DNA of 64,000 nucleotides from CALDTK01 sp045110575 (lineage in GTDB: Bacteria; Bacteroidota; Bacteroidia; Chitinophagales; Saprospiraceae): contig JBGCGF010000007.1 in the NCBI GenBank assembly GCA_045110575.1, forward strand, positions 62,001 to 126,000, written 5' to 3'. The position numbers and the translations under genes were made by a program. A model generated the notes under the pieces. It saw only the letters and a list, made by a program, of their open reading frames with translations. It made no database searches and was not told the DNA's origin. Shown here in pieces: positions 9,701 to 17,377 of this stretch (position 1 is the first letter of the stretch; every line of letters starts with the position of its first letter).

Positions 9701-11176
9701 ATTGTACTCACAGACGTAACTTCTTCCAGCTTTCCATACACTGGGGTATGGTCAATAAATGGTGAATTACAAATAAATGCCATTGATGACCCGGTTCTCT
9801 TTACTGGTAACTCACTCGTAAGAGGACTTAACGAGATAACACTCGAGACGATTACAAACGGAGCTGGTTGTAGAGACACCCTAACAAGAGAATTTACACT
9901 TGTAGGTCCAGAGGGTGATTTCAACTTTTCCCCTGGCGTTATCTGCCAAGGTGAAACCGTTAACTTCTCACTTCGTGATACGCTTGATGTTGATAGGTGG
10001 ACCTGGGATTTTGGTAACGGTATTACCGAAGACGACACCGACCCTACTTCGGCAACCTACACGGTAGCTCCTATGAGTGGAACAACAGTTGTTAGCCTCA
10101 CCCTCTTTTCAGACGGAGATGAGTGTTCTTTTGTTGTAACAGATACACTCCGCTTCTTGGAAATCGAAGCAAATTTCACTACCGATCTTGGAAGTGATTT
10201 CGCTTGTGACCCTACCGTCATGTTCATTGACGCTTCTTCAGGAGGAGATCCTGGTTCGTACTTATATGACTTCGGAAACGGCGATACAAGTACTGAAACA
10301 AGTCCGACCTATACTTTCCCGTCACCAGGTGAGTACGAGATTACGTTAAGCATTGCAACGGCTGGAGGAGAATGTGTGGATACAACTAGGCGCACCATTA
10401 CCGTTCTAGCGCCTCTAGATCTTCAGGTAACGGTAGATTCTGCCTGTTTTGAGGAGACCATAGATATTACTGTTTCGACAAGTAGGATTCTTTTAGCTCA
10501 GTTCTTCGATCCGCAAAGCTTAATTGCTTTCTCAGACAGTAATGTTCATACAACTGTTGATCTTTCTGTCACCCAAAACATCTCCTTATCCGTACTTGAT
10601 ACTTTTGGGTGCGAAGAAGAGATCCTTGACATTGAGCTTTTTGTTGCAGAAGGTTTTGTCGGGGAAGGAGACACAATCGTAATCTTAAGCGGATCGAGTA
10701 CCACCCTGGAAATTGAAAATACGGGTGGCTTTATATTCGACTGGACGCAATCACCTCCTCCTGCAGAGATATGTGATGATTGTTCGAATCCTGTCGTCAT
10801 GCCAGATGAAACACAGGATTATCTTCTTATCGTTACAGACCCAACAGGAGATTGCACAAATGACTCTATCCTTTTTGTTGTGATCGTTGTTGAAGAACCT
10901 GTCGTTCCAAACCTGTTCTCGCCGAACAATGATGGCACAAATGATTCATGGGGTCCACTTTTCCCTGAAGGAATCACTCCGACAGCTGACATCTACCAAG
11001 TTTACAACCGTTGGGGTGCTCTCGTTTTTGAGAGCGAAGATCCAAATGAGAAATGGACTGGAGATAAGAATGGATCAGGTGAAGCACCAAGTGACGTCTA
11101 CGCATACGTCATCAACTTCGTCTATCCAGACGGTAGTGAATTCAAGAGTGCCGGAGAGATCACCCTCATTCGCTAG
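6761..11176 (+). CDS. Giant PKD-repeat surface protein with type B (gliding-type) T9SS tail
   Basis: Cell-surface or secreted adhesin-like protein of 1471 residues. A signal peptide (1-20, ending AVAQ) is followed by about a dozen PKD/immunoglobulin-like domains marked by repeats of the type YDWDFGNG and WNFGDG and by Cys-containing strands. The last ~90 residues (from NLFSPNNDGTNDSW through YNRWGALVF to GEITLIR) are a CHU_C/gliding-motility type B sorting domain, which sends the protein through the type IX secretion system. No catalytic domain is seen, so binding or a structural role is likely. It is monocistronic, ending in a strong terminator. Confidence 0.9.
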   Translation: MRIALLTLFTALLGLAAVAQNASPSLGCAPLEVDFSPPDGGQAFWNFGDGASSSISAPSHLYTSPGVYTVTFSRTDGGTTVGSVTVTVLPKPTISLTIDDNEGCVPHAVQFVATANIDPSITINTINWAYGDGQGVLDGGTSVRHIYRAGGSYDVTVDLETSQSGCNTAIAFTDTIQAFALPVANFNRTPAQSCDVPLSVSITNNSTGAAPLSYDWDFGNGEVSAIENPPNAIYGAAGDYSISLTVTDGNGCVSTPPRVQTVSAGPPSANFDLPDTVCFNVPYTVRALGSSISYDWTYGPNVSLIEDLGPTQEIIFTSPGLTTVALAVANADCAGDTTRNIFVQQLIADATSDPNYFCETPYTINYTLNNPASEIESVAWVFPFGEGGSTANNPTVTYEYDKGGEYGQNWLEYVRASVLIISPQGCRDSIVISDVIDIPNALFIPDVHNGCAPLEVTFADSIRSNPAVTQVNVDWGDGTVEMVSTTGPWTHIYANPGEYEPYMWMENAQGCRDTSYSISIEVGALIGNLTYTTDASPACPGDTLTFTNTTTDARIDNVHFEVEGGSSFHCANNNTLQHVLTNTVEGATLDLTLYVEYNGCIDSLTEAIPYASAPLADLNYLIECDAPYDVRFYNDNTRSTSDSLYIYAETPGTYRDSFTITDSLDLTLPARGVYQAVIVAIDPSSACGSDRDTVEFYITEPIAAFDLDTLFCSGAPLILDGSTSQDVNATCSKGYQWEFTWDRPYTSSRSSTGMDVQANGRGDETVSLIVEDINGCTDTLTRDVRIFVSEVTVTASKTRICLPSTVNFTANPAASDTTILTYDWNFGGYGTSTDQNPTFTFPNDPNAPDVILVTLMTNDALNCPASFEIPLQVYRPISNVTVDKSAICEGESITFSATDFTAEGNQLFYDWDFGNGTMGSAFQQTVTYNTAGTYTVTLNYQEDVTLCAGDTTLFITVEGKADPMFTSDVDGQTVLCFPQPIVLTDVTSSSFPYTGVWSINGELQINAIDDPVLFTGNSLVRGLNEITLETITNGAGCRDTLTREFTLVGPEGDFNFSPGVICQGETVNFSLRDTLDVDRWTWDFGNGITEDDTDPTSATYTVAPMSGTTVVSLTLFSDGDECSFVVTDTLRFLEIEANFTTDLGSDFACDPTVMFIDASSGGDPGSYLYDFGNGDTSTETSPTYTFPSPGEYEITLSIATAGGECVDTTRRTITVLAPLDLQVTVDSACFEETIDITVSTSRILLAQFFDPQSLIAFSDSNVHTTVDLSVTQNISLSVLDTFGCEEEILDIELFVAEGFVGEGDTIVILSGSSTTLEIENTGGFIFDWTQSPPPAEICDDCSNPVVMPDETQDYLLIVTDPTGDCTNDSILFVVIVVEEPVVPNLFSPNNDGTNDSWGPLFPEGITPTADIYQVYNRWGALVFESEDPNEKWTGDKNGSGEAPSDVYAYVINFVYPDGSEFKSAGEITLIR

Positions 11177-11200
11177 CGAAGTTCTTAGTCACTTTTTAAA

Positions 11201-11234
11201 GCCCGCGACACATCAATCTGTCGCGGGCTTTTTT
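11201..11234 (+). terminator. Terminator of the PKD adhesin gene
   Basis: Perfect 10-bp GC-rich stem GCCCGCGACA/TGTCGCGGGC with an 8-nt loop and a run of six T, 24 nt after the stop codon. Confidence 0.95.
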
Positions 11235-11241
11235 GATGTGT

Positions 11242-11255
11242 GTTTTGGCGAAAGC
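11242..11255. repeat. Dispersed 14-mer, copy 3
   Basis: Exact GTTTTGGCGAAAGC in the spacer just past the adhesin terminator and about 85 nt before the M20 peptidase start. Confidence 0.85.
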
Positions 11256-11327
11256 ACCTTTGTGAATCCCGAAGTTTCCCCAAGGTCGAGACTGGACAAA
11301 TGACAGAAATGACACGTGTGCGCTACG

Positions 11328-11334
11328 TACATTG
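11328..11334 (+). promoter_or_regulatory. -7-like box TACATTG of the M20 peptidase
   Basis: One T short of TAnnTTTG; it ends 5 nt before the ATG at 11340, the same spacing seen at purC, recQ and others. Confidence 0.4.
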
Positions 11335-11339
11335 CGCGT

Positions 11340-12746
11340 ATGAGTGTTACTACTTCTTCAACCCAAGACTACATCGATCAAAACCGTGATCGTTTTCTAA
11401 ACGAACTACTCGACTGGCTTAGGATTCCTTCAGTAAGTGCTGATCCTGCATTCGCCGGTGACGTAAAGCGAGCAGCCAACTTCCTACTAGAAAACCTCAA
11501 AAAAGCAGGAGCGGATAACGTAACGCTTCATTCAACAGCAGGCCACCCGATCGTAACCGGAGAGAAGTTCATCTCTGCCGACCTACCGACCGTGCTTGTA
11601 TACGGCCACTACGACGTGCAGCCACCAGATCCAATCGAACTATGGACAAGTCCTCCGTTCGAGCCGGTTATCAAAAAAACAGATAAGCACCCAGCTGGAG
11701 CCATTTTCGCTCGTGGCGCGTGCGACGACAAAGGTCAAGCGTTCATGCATGTCAAGGCTTTCGAAGCGATGATGCAAGCAGGCGACATCCCATGTAACCT
11801 TAAATTCCTCATCGAAGGAGAAGAGGAAGTAGGAAGTGTCAACTTGGACAGCTTCGTGAAGTCGAACCTAGAGATGTTGTCATGTGATGTAGTACTCATC
11901 AGTGATACCAGTATCATCGCCAATGACGTTCCGAGTCTCACAGTCGGATTGCGCGGCATGAGCTATGTCGAAGTCAAAGTGACTGGACCAAATCGGGATC
12001 TACACTCTGGTGTTTACGGTGGAGCGGTAGCCAACCCAATCAACGTGCTATGTGACATGATTGCAAGCATGCATGACGAGGCTGGACAGGTCACCATTCC
12101 TGGTTTCTATGACAAGGTCTTAGAAGTCAGTAAAGAGGAGCGTAAAGCAATGAACGAGGCTCCGTTTGATCACGAAGAGTACAAGAAAGATCTCCAAATT
12201 GGAGAAATTGGAGGCGGAGAGAAAGACTACACTCCTCTCGAACGAACAAGCATTCGTCCTACACTTGATGTGAATGGAATCTGGGGCGGCTACATTGGAA
12301 AAGGCGCTAAAACCGTCTTGCCATCTGAAGCATTTGCTAAAATTTCAATGCGTCTAGTTCCTAATCAGACTCCAGACGAGACAACCGAAATGTTCGAGAA
12401 CCACTTCAAAGCGATTGCTCCTGCAGGCGTAAAAGTGGAGGTTACTCCTCACCATGGCGGTCATCCAGCAGTACTTCCTACCGATAGTAACGAGTACCGT
12501 GCTGCTTCGCTTGCGCTCGCCAAAACCTTCGGCAAGGAGCCAATCCCTGCACGTGGTGGTGGATCAATTCCGATTGTTTCTCTCTTCGAGCGTGAGCTAG
12601 ATGTGAAGTGTGTACTGATGGGCTTTGGCTTGAACAGCGACGACATTCACTCTCCAAACGAGCACTACGGCTTGTTTAACTTTTACAAGGGAATCGAAAC
12701 GATTCCTCACTTCTACCGCGAGTACGCGAAGATCAAGAAGGGATAA
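11340..12746 (+). CDS. M20-family dipeptidase
   Basis: Cytosolic zinc dipeptidase/carboxypeptidase-like enzyme. The metal motif VYGHYDVQPP places His90 and Asp92; ARGACDDKGQ and the catalytic EGEEEVGS (about 159-165) follow, then the dimerisation domain (GLRGMSYVEVKV) and a late metal histidine in the SPNEHYG segment. The 468-residue length fits the M20 dipeptidase subgroup. An in-frame ATG at 11316 would add eight residues, but the box at 11328 favours the start at 11340. No signal peptide. The gene ends before a terminator shared with the convergent GDPD gene. Confidence 0.92.
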   Translation: MSVTTSSTQDYIDQNRDRFLNELLDWLRIPSVSADPAFAGDVKRAANFLLENLKKAGADNVTLHSTAGHPIVTGEKFISADLPTVLVYGHYDVQPPDPIELWTSPPFEPVIKKTDKHPAGAIFARGACDDKGQAFMHVKAFEAMMQAGDIPCNLKFLIEGEEEVGSVNLDSFVKSNLEMLSCDVVLISDTSIIANDVPSLTVGLRGMSYVEVKVTGPNRDLHSGVYGGAVANPINVLCDMIASMHDEAGQVTIPGFYDKVLEVSKEERKAMNEAPFDHEEYKKDLQIGEIGGGEKDYTPLERTSIRPTLDVNGIWGGYIGKGAKTVLPSEAFAKISMRLVPNQTPDETTEMFENHFKAIAPAGVKVEVTPHHGGHPAVLPTDSNEYRAASLALAKTFGKEPIPARGGGSIPIVSLFERELDVKCVLMGFGLNSDDIHSPNEHYGLFNFYKGIETIPHFYREYAKIKKG

Positions 12747-12762
12747 AGATTAGTTGCCCGAT

Positions 12763-12805
12763 AATCCAGATCATGCAGTAGCAATTCTATTGCATGATCT
12801 GGATT
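12763..12805. terminator. Bidirectional terminator between M20 and GDPD genes
   Basis: Perfect 15-bp stem (AATCCAGATCATGCA and its complement) around a 13-nt loop. The right arm touches the stop codon of the convergent GDPD gene. Confidence 0.8.
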
Positions 12806-13689
12806 TAAGGAGCTACGCTTGCCAGCCGACCAGGGTAATCAGAGATAATTCCATCTACCCCCCACCCTACTAATTCGGTCATGCGTGTCACGTCATTTAC
12901 AGTCCAAGGAATCACCTGCACACCTTGTGCATGAAGTGCCTGGACAGTAGAAGGACGTAAACTGAGGTGATAAGGTGAATACACGGTTGGCGTGAATCCT
13001 AGGTTCTCTAACTCTCTCCTATATGAAAGCGGCGTGGAACTGAGGTATGCAAGTCGCACTTCTGGATACTCCTCGTGGATTATCTGCAATGGTCGAACAT
13101 TGAAGGACTGTATAATGCTCCTATCAAGTACCTCAAGCTGAGTAAGCTCCGTGATGACCAATTCAACAAACGCAGCGATCTCTGGCGTATAATGCCCCTC
13201 TTGTCCAGGCTCCGTCTTGATTTCAATGTTGTAGAACGGTAAAGGCTTGTTCTTTTCTAACGCATACCGTTGTGACTCGACAATTACTTCGTAAAGAGAC
13301 GGCTTATTGGCAACAACACTGACCTGAGACGGAAAATCAATATTGCCTCTGCTTCCGCAATCAACACTGGCGATTTCGGCATAAGTCATCTTAAACAGCG
13401 ACTCCTTCTCGGCATAACCTAAAGAGTCAATAATGCATATTATCGGGTTAAACCATGGCTCATGACTCACCACAATGACACTGTCTGCACTCACGCAGAC
13501 ATCTAGCTCTAAGGTTCTCATTCCTTGGTCGATAGCTTCCTTGAAGCCAGGCATCGTGTTTTCAGGAAACCGCCCCCGAGCGCCGCGGTGCCCTTGCGTA
13601 TCAAACTGAGTTGCCAACCTAGCTTCATTGGTTTCGAAGCAAGAAGAGAGACTAAACAAGAAAAAGATGACAATTAAATACACACGCAT
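12805..13689 (-). CDS. Glycerophosphodiester phosphodiesterase lipoprotein
   Basis: Cuts glycerophosphodiesters to glycerol 3-phosphate and an alcohol, probably on the cell envelope. The lipobox LSSC puts the lipidated cysteine at residue 17. The GDPD signature GHRGARGRFPENT follows (His34, Arg35), then LELDV, the second histidine in VSHEPWF, and EIKTE; the C-terminal PWTVND...GVDGIISDYPG is also typical. Length 294 residues, complete. The start is 42 nt from the divergent gene at 13732, so the two promoters overlap. Substrate choice cannot be told from sequence. Confidence 0.92.
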   Translation of the reverse strand: MRVYLIVIFFLFSLSSCFETNEARLATQFDTQGHRGARGRFPENTMPGFKEAIDQGMRTLELDVCVSADSVIVVSHEPWFNPIICIIDSLGYAEKESLFKMTYAEIASVDCGSRGNIDFPSQVSVVANKPSLYEVIVESQRYALEKNKPLPFYNIEIKTEPGQEGHYTPEIAAFVELVITELTQLEVLDRSIIQSFNVRPLQIIHEEYPEVRLAYLSSTPLSYRRELENLGFTPTVYSPYHLSLRPSTVQALHAQGVQVIPWTVNDVTRMTELVGWGVDGIISDYPGRLASVAP

Positions 13690-13694
13690 AGCTG

Positions 13695-13701
13695 CAAAGT
13701 A
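13695..13701 (-). promoter_or_regulatory. -7-like box TACTTTG of the GDPD gene
   Basis: Minus-strand GTACTTTG ending 5 nt before the ATG. The sequence TTTGCAGCTATG here is the same as at the esterase start (16191). Confidence 0.5.
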
Positions 13702-13731
13702 CGTTCTTGTGTTGTGTACGATCTTTACCCC

Positions 13732-14934
13732 ATGCGTGTTTTACTACTTTTTTGCTTGATAAGCCTTTTTGGTACTACCCAATTAGAAGCGCAAACCCTC
13801 ACCAAAAACAGTGACGGAGAGCAGATTATCGTATACCCAGATGGCAGTTGGAGATACTTCAAGCAAACACCTCCAGGTGAAGCTCCCGCAAGCACTCCTA
13901 CCCCACCTCAAGAAGAGCAATACAGCAATCAAAAGTTTGATGCAGAGGCAGAAGCTAGGGCTCGAGCTGTACTACGCAAACAAATACAGACAGAACTAAA
14001 GCAAGCAAAAGGTCTTGAAAAAACCGCTGAAAAGCTGGTCAAGAAAGAGAAGAAAGAAGAAGAGCGAGTAGCTACACTTCGCTCTTCATCAGCTTCTAAA
14101 GATCGTGAGCAAGTCAGTGTCGCTAATCGCAAGCTTCAAGATGCGCGACAAATAGCCAACCAAGCCAACCTCGATGTAGAAGCCGCGCAAAAGCGAATTA
14201 CGCTTCTTGAACAAGCACTACCGATGACGCGGTCGTCTCGAAAGACCTTTTTAACGCAAGCCGGCATCTTAGAAGAAGATTTCTTTGCTAGCGATCCGGA
14301 GAATATTGACGTTGTTGCTGAAAATCCTGATGGATCAACACCCACGCCTGCATTGGTACTCGAGAGTTCTGCTCCTTCTAAACTGAAGCAGCAAGAGTAC
14401 ACTCCATACTCTCTCAAAAACGACCCTCGATACAATCCGCCTAAACAGGATTGTTCCTACAGCTATAACGGAGTAGATGAGTTCACGCAGAAGAAGCGTA
14501 TGAACCTCACGCCTCGTCTGTTCTTTGGCCATACCAACCCAGAGCTAAAGCCCTACTTAGGTGACGAATCATTGGTCACTTGCACAGGTAACCTCTCTAA
14601 AAGTGGAGGCTATCTGATTCTGGAGCTTGATTTCGTTATCCGCTCTCAGTATGCCAACAAGGAGTTTGGGGTTTTGCCGAAAGGCAGTCAATTGACCTTG
14701 AAGCTACTCAACAACGAGAAGGTAACCTTGAGAAACCAGATGCTTAGTCAAGGAAAATTCGACCCAGTAGAGAAGATTTTCTCTTACAAGGCTCGGTATA
14801 CCATCTCCAACAAACAAGAGAAGTTGCTCGAACGAAAACTTGTAGACCAAGTGAGAGTTATGTGGGGTACTGGCTTCGATGACTACACGGTTTACGAAGT
14901 TGATTTTTTCCAGCAGCAGCTTCGCTGTCTCTAA
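13732..14934 (+). CDS. Secreted coiled-coil protein of unknown function
   Basis: I recognise no enzyme family. From the ATG at 13732 the 400-residue protein has a signal peptide (MRVLLLFCLISLFG...LEAQ), a short segment with DGSWRYF that is common in Bacteroidota envelope proteins, a Pro/Thr linker, a long Lys/Glu/Ala-rich coiled coil (about 65-180), and a C-terminal beta-rich domain (about 240-400). An ATG 18 nt upstream would spoil the signal peptide. A GATCTTTA box lies 4 nt before the chosen start. miaE follows after 8 nt and may be cotranscribed. Confidence 0.7.
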   Translation: MRVLLLFCLISLFGTTQLEAQTLTKNSDGEQIIVYPDGSWRYFKQTPPGEAPASTPTPPQEEQYSNQKFDAEAEARARAVLRKQIQTELKQAKGLEKTAEKLVKKEKKEEERVATLRSSSASKDREQVSVANRKLQDARQIANQANLDVEAAQKRITLLEQALPMTRSSRKTFLTQAGILEEDFFASDPENIDVVAENPDGSTPTPALVLESSAPSKLKQQEYTPYSLKNDPRYNPPKQDCSYSYNGVDEFTQKKRMNLTPRLFFGHTNPELKPYLGDESLVTCTGNLSKSGGYLILELDFVIRSQYANKEFGVLPKGSQLTLKLLNNEKVTLRNQMLSQGKFDPVEKIFSYKARYTISNKQEKLLERKLVDQVRVMWGTGFDDYTVYEVDFFQQQLRCL

Positions 14935-14942
14935 ATAGATCT

Positions 14943-15557
14943 ATGTCAACTGCTCCTAAAAGCCGCGATAATCACAAGCTAGGGCTACAACTCCCTACGG
15001 ATCCGCGTTGGGTGAATCTCGTTGAGATGGACCTTGCCGAGATCCTGACAGATCACGCTTACTGCGAGCAAAAAGCAGCGCTAACCTGCATCTCAATCAT
15101 TCAAGGTTATCCAGAAAAGCACGACGTCGTCAGAGAAATCGCGCCTATCGTTACCGAAGAATGGGGACACTTCCGCCAAGTGATCGCAGAAATGGACAAG
15201 CGCGGCCTGACCTTTGGTCGACAACGTAAAGACGAGTACGTAAACGCCCTATTGAAATTCCAGCGTGGTGGCGGTAGTAAAGAGCAACGACTTGTTGAGC
15301 GCTTGCTCACGATGGCGCTCATAGAAGCTCGCAGTTGCGAACGATTCCGTTTGCTCAGTCTAGAAATTGCAGAGGAAGAGCTACGCCAATTTTATCACAA
15401 ATTCATGGTGAGTGAAGCAGGACATTATCGCCTCTTTCTCAAGCTTGCCAAGAGGTACGGAGACCCAGAAGTAGTCACTGCTCGCTGGCACGAATACCTC
15501 GATTTCGAAAAAGAAATGCTAGCTACGATCGAAGTTAGAGGAGATCGGATTCACTAA
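14943..15557 (+). CDS. miaE: tRNA-(ms2io6A37) hydroxylase MiaE
   Basis: Di-iron monooxygenase that hydroxylates the isopentenyl side chain of modified A37 in tRNAs. The ferritin-like four-helix fold shows its iron ligands in order: HAYCEQKA, EEWGHF, EARSCERF and SEAGHY; the protein ends GDRIH as in other MiaE. Its 204 residues are full length. It starts 8 nt after the upstream gene and its last 23 nt overlap the convergent esterase gene. Confidence 0.93.
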   Translation: MSTAPKSRDNHKLGLQLPTDPRWVNLVEMDLAEILTDHAYCEQKAALTCISIIQGYPEKHDVVREIAPIVTEEWGHFRQVIAEMDKRGLTFGRQRKDEYVNALLKFQRGGGSKEQRLVERLLTMALIEARSCERFRLLSLEIAEEELRQFYHKFMVSEAGHYRLFLKLAKRYGDPEVVTARWHEYLDFEKEMLATIEVRGDRIH

Positions 15558-16191
15558 GTTCTGCAAGCAATTCATCTGCGAGTAAGCCTAATGGAGCTGC
15601 CGGAATTCGATGGCCTCCATCAAAGAAGCGATGTTCGAACATTAGTGAGACTTCTTCAAAACGTGTTTTAGCTTTCTCCCAGGACACCAATTCGTCTTCA
15701 GTTCCCCAGTAGCTGATCAGTTTGCTTGAGTTGAATGCTTCTGCTGGATAGACAATGTCCTCTGGCGGCGTACCTGACCACAACACAATGCGATAGTACT
15801 CGGTGCGCCTAGCCTGGAGCCAACGCATAATAGTAGCTGCCCCTTGGCTAAATCCGAAGCAGACGATACGTGCATTTGGGGCAGAGGTTTTGGCGAAAGC
15901 ACACACCTGATCCATCCAATCGCAAAAGTCTTCGATCTCAGAGAGTCTTTCAGTTGACGTCATCCAAGAAGCGGCTGGCTTGCCCGTAAATCCTCCCCAA
16001 TAAAAGCGACTAAGTCCTTCAGGACAGAGTACTGCATGCGGGGCTTCAAGGCTTGAAAACCACTTGGTAAAACGCTCAATATCCATCCCATAGCCATGGG
16101 CGGCTATCCAAACCAACTTGGTGTCTTGGTTCAGCTCACCGTGCTGCAAGAGGCGGGCGGTGCGAGGTGTACGTAAGCGGTGAGTTTGCAT
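15535..16191 (-). CDS. Carboxylesterase/phospholipase-type alpha/beta hydrolase
   Basis: Small cytosolic hydrolase (218 residues) of the YpfH/carboxylesterase type. The nucleophile elbow is GFSQGAA with Ser115, the oxyanion strand is AAHGYG near residue 31, and the catalytic histidine is in FDGGHRIP near the C-terminus. The segment CAFAKT (about residues 97-102) is encoded by a copy of the dispersed 14-mer and looks like a surface helix. The gene has its own box 5 nt before the ATG although another minus-strand gene ends 28 nt upstream. Substrate unknown. Confidence 0.85.
   Translation of the reverse strand: MQTHRLRTPRTARLLQHGELNQDTKLVWIAAHGYGMDIERFTKWFSSLEAPHAVLCPEGLSRFYWGGFTGKPAASWMTSTERLSEIEDFCDWMDQVCAFAKTSAPNARIVCFGFSQGAATIMRWLQARRTEYYRIVLWSGTPPEDIVYPAEAFNSSKLISYWGTEDELVSWEKAKTRFEEVSLMFEHRFFDGGHRIPAAPLGLLADELLAELSESDLL
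15887..15900. repeat. Dispersed 14-mer, copy 4
   Basis: Exact copy inside the esterase gene, read there as Ala-Phe-Ala-Lys-Thr. Confidence 0.85.
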
Positions 16192-16196
16192 AGCTG

Positions 16197-16204
16197 CAAA
16201 CTAA
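16197..16204 (-). promoter_or_regulatory. -7-like box TTAGTTTG of the esterase
   Basis: Ends 5 nt before the ATG on the minus strand; the following TTTGCAGCTATG repeats the arrangement at the GDPD gene. Confidence 0.5.
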
Positions 16205-16219
16205 GTCCTCCTTTGGTGA

Positions 16220-17215
16220 TTAACCGCGAGGTTTGCTTGGGCGCCCAAAAACGTCTTTGCGTTCTTTCGTCCCAAAAATAGGTTGGGGTCTCGGAGCCTC
16301 GGTGCTGATGACTCGATCAAACCACTCCATGCGCCAGCGCCATTCACCGGACTTTGCATGATAGACGTATCCATCGTAGCTCCCGTCTGGAATATAGCTT
16401 GGAGGTCCGCCTTTTCTTACTGGAGGTCCAGTCACCAAACGATCAAAGGAGATTCCGCCAAGGTCTGGATTGTAACGCAACCCTACTCTTGAATCGACTC
16501 GGTATTCTAGAATGAGACGTGCCAGACGACGAGAACTGTCTTGCTCGGTACCTACGAAAACTTCTTTTCCAAAAAGCGGCTTGCCCGCCTTCGAGAAGGT
16601 GAGAATGTCAGCCACCTTTCGACGGTGTGTGTACGCATCAGCATCGTAGCCGAATAAGACCCAGGCATCTTTCCCTTTATTGGTTTTGAAGGGCTGAACA
16701 CCATAGTATAGCGCTCCATACCACTGGTCAGGTCGAAGTTCATACTCACGCTCTAACCCCAGGGCTTGCGCGCTGTCTTGCAGAATGTACAGTGTTTCTG
16801 GCGACTTTTTTTGTTGCAGGACACCTAAATATCGGTAGGTGCTATCGTTGACGAAATGCTGCCACGTAAAGATCCTCCACGCCTCTGAAGAAGGCGCCTG
16901 CTTGCTGATCGTAGTCAATTCACTCCAAGGGTAGTCGACAGCATCTTGAAGGAGTAAGGCCCGTTGCAAGGCATTGAGAACGGTGTCTGCTGCTGCTGCA
17001 CGTAAGGAAGCGTCTCGGCTCCTCAAGAGCAATGTGCCTGAAGCGTTGAGCTTGGTTTCGTACTCGGCTAAGGTATTAGCGGAAGCTTGAAATACGGGGA
17101 GGTGCAGGCTATCGTGATAGGTTGAGTCTACATTGAACGCATAGGGATTTTGAGCTTTCGCCAAAACACCAATCACGCAACAAAGGGACAAAAGCAGTAG
17201 ACTTCTCATTATCAT
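16220..17215 (-). CDS. Secreted hypothetical protein, 331 residues
   Basis: Function unknown. A signal peptide (MRSLLLLSLCCVIGVLAKAQ) is followed by a helical N-terminal half (about 30-130) and a beta-rich second half with many aromatic residues (DQWYGALYYGVQPF, WVLFGYDAD, GEWRWRMEWFDRV), which suggests a periplasmic or outer-membrane-associated globular protein. The C-terminus ends KRKD-like and basic (GRPSKPRG). Part of the signal peptide (VLAKAQ) is encoded by the dispersed 14-mer. Related-looking proteins are common in Saprospira-type genomes, but I can give no named family. Confidence 0.65.
   Translation of the reverse strand: MIMRSLLLLSLCCVIGVLAKAQNPYAFNVDSTYHDSLHLPVFQASANTLAEYETKLNASGTLLLRSRDASLRAAAADTVLNALQRALLLQDAVDYPWSELTTISKQAPSSEAWRIFTWQHFVNDSTYRYLGVLQQKKSPETLYILQDSAQALGLEREYELRPDQWYGALYYGVQPFKTNKGKDAWVLFGYDADAYTHRRKVADILTFSKAGKPLFGKEVFVGTEQDSSRRLARLILEYRVDSRVGLRYNPDLGGISFDRLVTGPPVRKGGPPSYIPDGSYDGYVYHAKSGEWRWRMEWFDRVISTEAPRPQPIFGTKERKDVFGRPSKPRG
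17154..17167. repeat. Dispersed 14-mer, copy 5
   Basis: Exact copy within the signal-peptide region of the 16220-17215 gene, translated as Leu-Ala-Lys-Ala. Confidence 0.85.
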
Positions 17216-17342
17216 GTAAAGGTCCTAACGACAGGCTTGACGAACAGGTTGCCCAAGGTGTGGTAAAGTCCTCGTTAATGGTCTCAAAACACGTCGAAAA
17301 ATGCCCCGAAAACCGTGACTATAATGGGAGCACTTTGAATGT

Positions 17343-17350
17343 TACATTTG
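17343..17350 (+). promoter_or_regulatory. -7 box TACATTTG of sucC
   Basis: Exact TAnnTTTG, ending 27 nt before the sucC ATG, so this gene would have a leader of about 20 nt, unlike the leaderless cases. Confidence 0.55.
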
Positions 17351-17377
17351 CGGTCCAAACAAGAATACCTGACCACA